Shown: positions 60,639-64,000 of the stretch, piece by piece
Position numbering within the stretch: position 1 is the stretch's first letter
Layout of the letters: the number at the start of each line of letters is the position of its first letter
Source: NCEH01 sp043195125
Lineage (GTDB): Bacteria; Pseudomonadota; Alphaproteobacteria; Rhizobiales; Xanthobacteraceae
DNA length: 64,000 nucleotides
Assembly (NCBI RefSeq): GCF_043195125.1
Contig: NZ_JBAFWR010000012.1
Direction: 5' to 3' (one strand)
Made by a program: the position numbers and the translations under genes
Notes under the pieces: model-generated
Told to the model about the DNA's origin: nothing
What the model saw: only the letters and a program-made list of their open reading frames with translations
Databases searched by the model: none

Positions 60639-63356
60639 ATGAAAGAAGCTGGCTCATCATATGCATGGCCGCTGGGGGCAAACGTGTTGATGGAAACGGA
60701 AAGGGGCCAGGTTCAGGAATTGGAGGCATTGCGTGCGGCGTTGGACGCCGAGCGCGAGCGGCATGCGCGCATGGCGAGCGAAGCCGCCCGGTTCAAGCAG
60801 GCCTATGAGAAGGAGGCGGCCGAGCACGCGCGGCTGCTAGGCATCGTCCAGAGTGATTTCGGTCTGGAGCGCGATCGGCTGAAAGCCGCGCTCGACCGAG
60901 AAGTTGCTCGCGCCGAAGACCGCGCGCGCCAGCACGAAAGCGAACTCGCAAGCCTCAGCTACAGGCTGGAAGCCGCCCATCTCCGCGTGGAGCTGGAGCG
61001 CAACCGGCGGCACAATCTTTCGAAGCTCTTCCGCTCGCGGCCCGTTGCGGCCCGCCGCGGGGCACGCGGCGTGCTCGGCCGCCTGATCCGCCGGTTCGGC
61101 GGTGGGGAGCTGGAAGCCAATTGTCGCCTGCTGCTGGATTCCGGGCTGTTCGACCGGAATTTCTACACACGGCAATATCCCTTGCCCGATTCGCTTCTCG
61201 TGGAGCCCGTGGTCGATTATCTGCTGCGCGGCGGATTCGAGGGGTGCCGGCCCAATCCGGTGTTCGATTCGGAATTCTATTTCGCGACCTATCCCGACGT
61301 GCGCAACGCCGGCATGAATCCGCTGTGGCATTACATCAGCTATGGCGAGGCCGAGGGGCGCATTCCCAGCGCCTCGTTCAGCCCCTACGCCTATCGCGAG
61401 GAACATCCGGAGCTGGAGCCGTGGCAGTCGCCGCTCGCGGACTATCTGGCGCGGCACGCGAACCAGGAACGTGACAGGTCGGGCCTCAAGGGCGCGGTCG
61501 GCGCGATCTGGGATGCGGGCATGAACCAGCTGCGCTCCTATCGCTACGCGCGGATGGCGAAGACCAAGATTCCGGCGCTGCGGGCGGGCCTCGCGGCGCT
61601 CGATGGGCGCTATCTCAGCTTCCGGCCCGGCCGGGGCGGGGTGCAGGAGGTGCTTCCCGCAGCGCGCACCGGAACCTACGAATGGCGCGGCCAGCCGTCC
61701 GGCTACACTTATATCGCCCCGCGCCGCCCGGCGGATCTCGACGCGCGCATCGCGCGCTTCCGCTCCACGCCCCGCTTCTCCATCGTGGTGCCGCTCTACA
61801 ATACGCCGCTGGATGTGTTCCGCCGCATGGTGGCGTCGGTCGAAGCGCAATGGTACCCCCACTGGGAGCTGATCCTGGTGGACGACCGGAGCCCGCGTGA
61901 GGAGGTGCGGCAAGCCCTCGCCGCGCTCAAGGATCCGCGCGTCGTCATCAAGACCCTGAGCGAAAATCAGGGCATCGCCGGCGCCACCAACGAAGCGATC
62001 GCGCTTGCGGGCGGAGATTTCCTGGTTTTTCTCGACCATGACGACGAGCTGACCGAGGATTGCCTCTACGAACTCGCGGCATGCATCGATCGGGACGACC
62101 CCGATTTCATCTATAGCGACGAAGACAAGATCGCGACCAACGGCACGCTCGTTGAGCCGTTCTTCAAGCCCGACTGGTCGCCCGATACGCTGATGAGCCT
62201 CATGTACACCTGCCACGTCAGCTGCGTGCGGCGCAGCCTGGCGCTGAAGGTGGGGCCGCTGCGTTCGGAATATGACGGATCGCAGGACTGGGATTTCGTG
62301 CTGCGCGTCACCGAGAATACCCGGAAGATCTCGCATATCCCGAAGGTCCTGTATCATTGGCGCATCATTCCCGGCTCCGCGGCCGCGGAGTTCGACGCAA
62401 AGCCGGAGGCGCTTGCGGCGGCCGTGCGGCTGCGCCTGGACGCGATGCAGCGCCGGGGCGTCAGCGGCGCCTGCGAGCCGGTCGAGGGCCTGCAGGCCTA
62501 TATGCGCGTGAGGTATGACGTTATAGATACGCCGCGCGTCTCGATCATCATCCCGTCCAAGAACAATTGGGCCGTGCTGCGCCAATGCCTGCGCTCGATC
62601 CAGGAAAAGAGCGTTTATAAGAATGTCGAGCTCGTCGTTGTCGACAACGGATCGAGCGAAGCGGACACCCTCGCCTATCTCGACAGCCTCGCCGGCGAAG
62701 ACGGTGTGCGGGTGGTGCGGCACGATTTCCCGTTCAATTTCTCCGAGCTCTGCAATGTGGGCGTGCGCGCCTCCTCCGGAGAGATCCTGCTGTTCCTCAA
62801 CGACGATACCGAGGTGGTCACGCCCGACTGGCTCGACCGCATGGTCGGCTATGCCCAGCAGAGCCATATCGGCGCGGTCGGCGCCAAGCTGCTCTATCCC
62901 AAATCGCAGCGGGTGCAGCACGCCGGGGTGATCTATATCGCCGATGGTCCGAGCCACGCCTTTCTCGGCGCGAATGCGAAGGACCCCTGCTATTACGCGC
63001 GCAACATGCTCGATGCGAACTGGCTCGCGGTCACCGGCGCGTGCCTGATGGTGGAACGCAGCAAATTCGAGACTGTCGGCGGGTTCGACGAAGCCTTCCC
63101 GGTTGCCTATAACGATGTCGACCTCTGCTTCCGCCTGGTGGAGGCCGGCCTGTTCAATGTGGTGTGTCCGGCTGCGGAACTGCTGCACTACGAATCCATG
63201 AGTCGGGGCATCGATCACGTCAGCGCGGAAAAAATGGCGCGGCTGCGCGCCGACAAGCGGCGGCTGGACGTGGCACACCCGCTTTTCTTCATGCGAGATC
63301 CCTTCTTCTCCCCTAATTTGCATCCCAACGACCTTACCTTCCGCGTTCCGTCGTGA
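60639..63356 (+). CDS. Tandem GT2 glycosyltransferase with coiled coil and YPDV-type repeats
   Basis: 905 residues. Order: coiled coil (about 22-125), three degenerate repeats of the YATYPDVRNAGMNPLWHYISYGEAEGR kind (about 168-275), then two GT-A (GT2) domains: first about 378-620 with VFLDHDDELTEDCLYELA and SQDWDFVLRVTE, second about 632-880 with LLFLNDDTEV and ACLMVERSKFETVGGFDE. Such two-domain enzymes lengthen glycan chains by alternating activities. ATG 60639 has no clear ribosome site; a GTG at 60684 after GGGGGC is an alternative start. Shares its plan with the 40.2 kb gene. Confidence 0.87.
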   Translation: MKEAGSSYAWPLGANVLMETERGQVQELEALRAALDAERERHARMASEAARFKQAYEKEAAEHARLLGIVQSDFGLERDRLKAALDREVARAEDRARQHESELASLSYRLEAAHLRVELERNRRHNLSKLFRSRPVAARRGARGVLGRLIRRFGGGELEANCRLLLDSGLFDRNFYTRQYPLPDSLLVEPVVDYLLRGGFEGCRPNPVFDSEFYFATYPDVRNAGMNPLWHYISYGEAEGRIPSASFSPYAYREEHPELEPWQSPLADYLARHANQERDRSGLKGAVGAIWDAGMNQLRSYRYARMAKTKIPALRAGLAALDGRYLSFRPGRGGVQEVLPAARTGTYEWRGQPSGYTYIAPRRPADLDARIARFRSTPRFSIVVPLYNTPLDVFRRMVASVEAQWYPHWELILVDDRSPREEVRQALAALKDPRVVIKTLSENQGIAGATNEAIALAGGDFLVFLDHDDELTEDCLYELAACIDRDDPDFIYSDEDKIATNGTLVEPFFKPDWSPDTLMSLMYTCHVSCVRRSLALKVGPLRSEYDGSQDWDFVLRVTENTRKISHIPKVLYHWRIIPGSAAAEFDAKPEALAAAVRLRLDAMQRRGVSGACEPVEGLQAYMRVRYDVIDTPRVSIIIPSKNNWAVLRQCLRSIQEKSVYKNVELVVVDNGSSEADTLAYLDSLAGEDGVRVVRHDFPFNFSELCNVGVRASSGEILLFLNDDTEVVTPDWLDRMVGYAQQSHIGAVGAKLLYPKSQRVQHAGVIYIADGPSHAFLGANAKDPCYYARNMLDANWLAVTGACLMVERSKFETVGGFDEAFPVAYNDVDLCFRLVEAGLFNVVCPAAELLHYESMSRGIDHVSAEKMARLRADKRRLDVAHPLFFMRDPFFSPNLHPNDLTFRVPS

Positions 63357-63505
63357 GCACGCGGTGCGTAAGGTCCCAAGGGCGCAAGCGATGACATACG
63401 CCTGTGCTCGATTGCGGTGCACCTTCGGGGTGTAGAGTGTCTGTCGGCGGAAACGGTCTTGTGTGACCGTGCCGAGGGAAGGGCGAAAGGGGTCCGGTTT
63501 TGACA

Positions 63506-64000
63506 ATGAATGCGGCTTTGGAGGCAGCGGATATCGTCTGGTTCGATGTCTGCGAGACCTTATTCATCCGCCCATTGGTGGAGCCGGAACACCTTTTCGA
63601 CCTCGTGGGCGCGCGCGTTGGCATTGTCGAATTCAAACGGCGCCGGATCGCCGCCGAAGCGCTGGCGCGCAGCGAAGCTGCGGCCCGCGGCGCGGCTGTG
63701 ACGCTGGACAGCATCTATGAGCGCCTCGAGGCGACGCCAGCGCAGCGCGACCTCGCCAGGAGAACCGAATACCGATTTGAACTCGCCCTGTGGCGGCCCG
63801 TCCCCGATGCGGTCGCGAGCTTTCGCGCGGTGGCCGCCGCTGGCCGCGCGGTGCTGAGCGGCACCACGCACCTGCCGGCGGGCTTCTTCGACGAATTGCT
63901 GGCGCTGCACGATCTGCCGGCCGCTCCGGTGATTCTTTCGGATGCCGAGTGGGAGGCGGATCGCGCGCTCTCACCAGTGGAGCTGATCGCCCGCCATATG
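63506..64000 (+). CDS. HAD-like protein, partial (runs off the window)
   Basis: 165 residues visible, no stop. The N-terminus DIVWFDVCETLFIRP resembles the FDVFDTLLxR motif I of HAD hydrolases seen in glycan gene clusters, but the second acid position reads Glu (FDVCETL). TTHLPAG (about 116-122) might stand for the motif II Thr/Ser. About 150 bases after the glycosyltransferase and on the same strand, so likely part of the same glycan locus. Confidence 0.65.
   Translation, partial: MNAALEAADIVWFDVCETLFIRPLVEPEHLFDLVGARVGIVEFKRRRIAAEALARSEAAARGAAVTLDSIYERLEATPAQRDLARRTEYRFELALWRPVPDAVASFRAVAAAGRAVLSGTTHLPAGFFDELLALHDLPAAPVILSDAEWEADRALSPVELIARHM

Noticed and set aside
60837..63506. Minus-strand open frame of about 890 codons opposite the second glycosyltransferase
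   Set aside because: No recognisable domain; the plus-strand frame has GT2 motifs.
1..64000. tRNA, rRNA, CRISPR arrays, transposases, integrases or phage genes
   Set aside because: Looked for and not seen: no TTCGANNC T-loop context with flanking acceptor stems, no spaced direct repeats of CRISPR type, and no recognisable mobile-element protein.

Overview
The window reads as chromosomal DNA of a high-GC alphaproteobacterium of the Hyphomicrobiales (Rhizobiales); the family Xanthobacteraceae is my best guess from overall gene content, and this is inference rather than something a marker gene here proves. Supporting signs are an imuA-imuB-dnaE2 mutagenesis operon behind an alphaproteobacterial LexA box of the direct-repeat type GTTC-N7-GTTC, zapA followed by a 6S RNA and the 5-formyltetrahydrofolate cyclo-ligase gene, the linked tkt-gap-pgk-fba genes, an RpoH-type promoter in front of ftsH, and the ruvCAB-ybgC-tolQRAB-pal-cpoB-tilS-ftsH backbone.

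Layout. 1-9.9 kb: a membrane-anchored cytochrome c, kdsB and pheA (LPS KDO activation and phenylalanine synthesis), an NCS2-type permease with an extra C-terminal domain, nudC, argJ-mutT, and a thioesterase/iron-alcohol-dehydrogenase pair, then a SAM methyltransferase. 9.9-16.2 kb: a TAXI-type TRAP uptake system with DUF1850, a divergent glycerate 2-kinase, an acetyltransferase and a small multidrug-resistance protein. 16.2-16.6 kb: a non-coding region that carries a perfect 16-bp parS palindrome. 16.6-25.3 kb: dnaE2, imuB, imuA (SOS mutasome) and a MotA/MotB-like membrane pair. 25.5-34.1 kb: inositol monophosphatase, a Sel1-repeat secreted protein, a ThiE-like protein, a 117-bp palindromic repeat element, and the central-carbon genes fba, pgk, gap and tkt. 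34.4-38.5 kb: a DUF3828-like exported protein, DUF4164-zapA, 6S RNA, fthC, a YmdB-type phosphodiesterase and yebC. 38.5-47.2 kb: two glycosyltransferase genes (one a 1171-residue multidomain enzyme), a MerR regulator and a large PodJ-like protein; this block separates yebC from ruvC. 47.3-60.2 kb: ruvC, a DUF1772 gene, ruvA, an opposite-strand VOC gene, ruvB, ybgC, the Tol-Pal envelope machine, tilS and ftsH. 60.6-64 kb: a second large glycosyltransferase built from the same parts as the one at 40 kb, then a HAD-like gene cut by the window end.

How it fits together. Most of the window is housekeeping: envelope integrity and division (Tol-Pal, ZapA, FtsH, PodJ-like), recombination and damage tolerance (RuvABC, ImuAB-DnaE2), and central carbon metabolism. 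The accessory material is concentrated at 38.5-44 kb and after 60.2 kb, where surface-glycan glycosyltransferases with shared modular architecture flank the conserved Tol/FtsH block; the first of these regions is visibly richer in A and T than its neighbours. I saw no tRNA or rRNA genes, no CRISPR array, no transposase and no phage genes.
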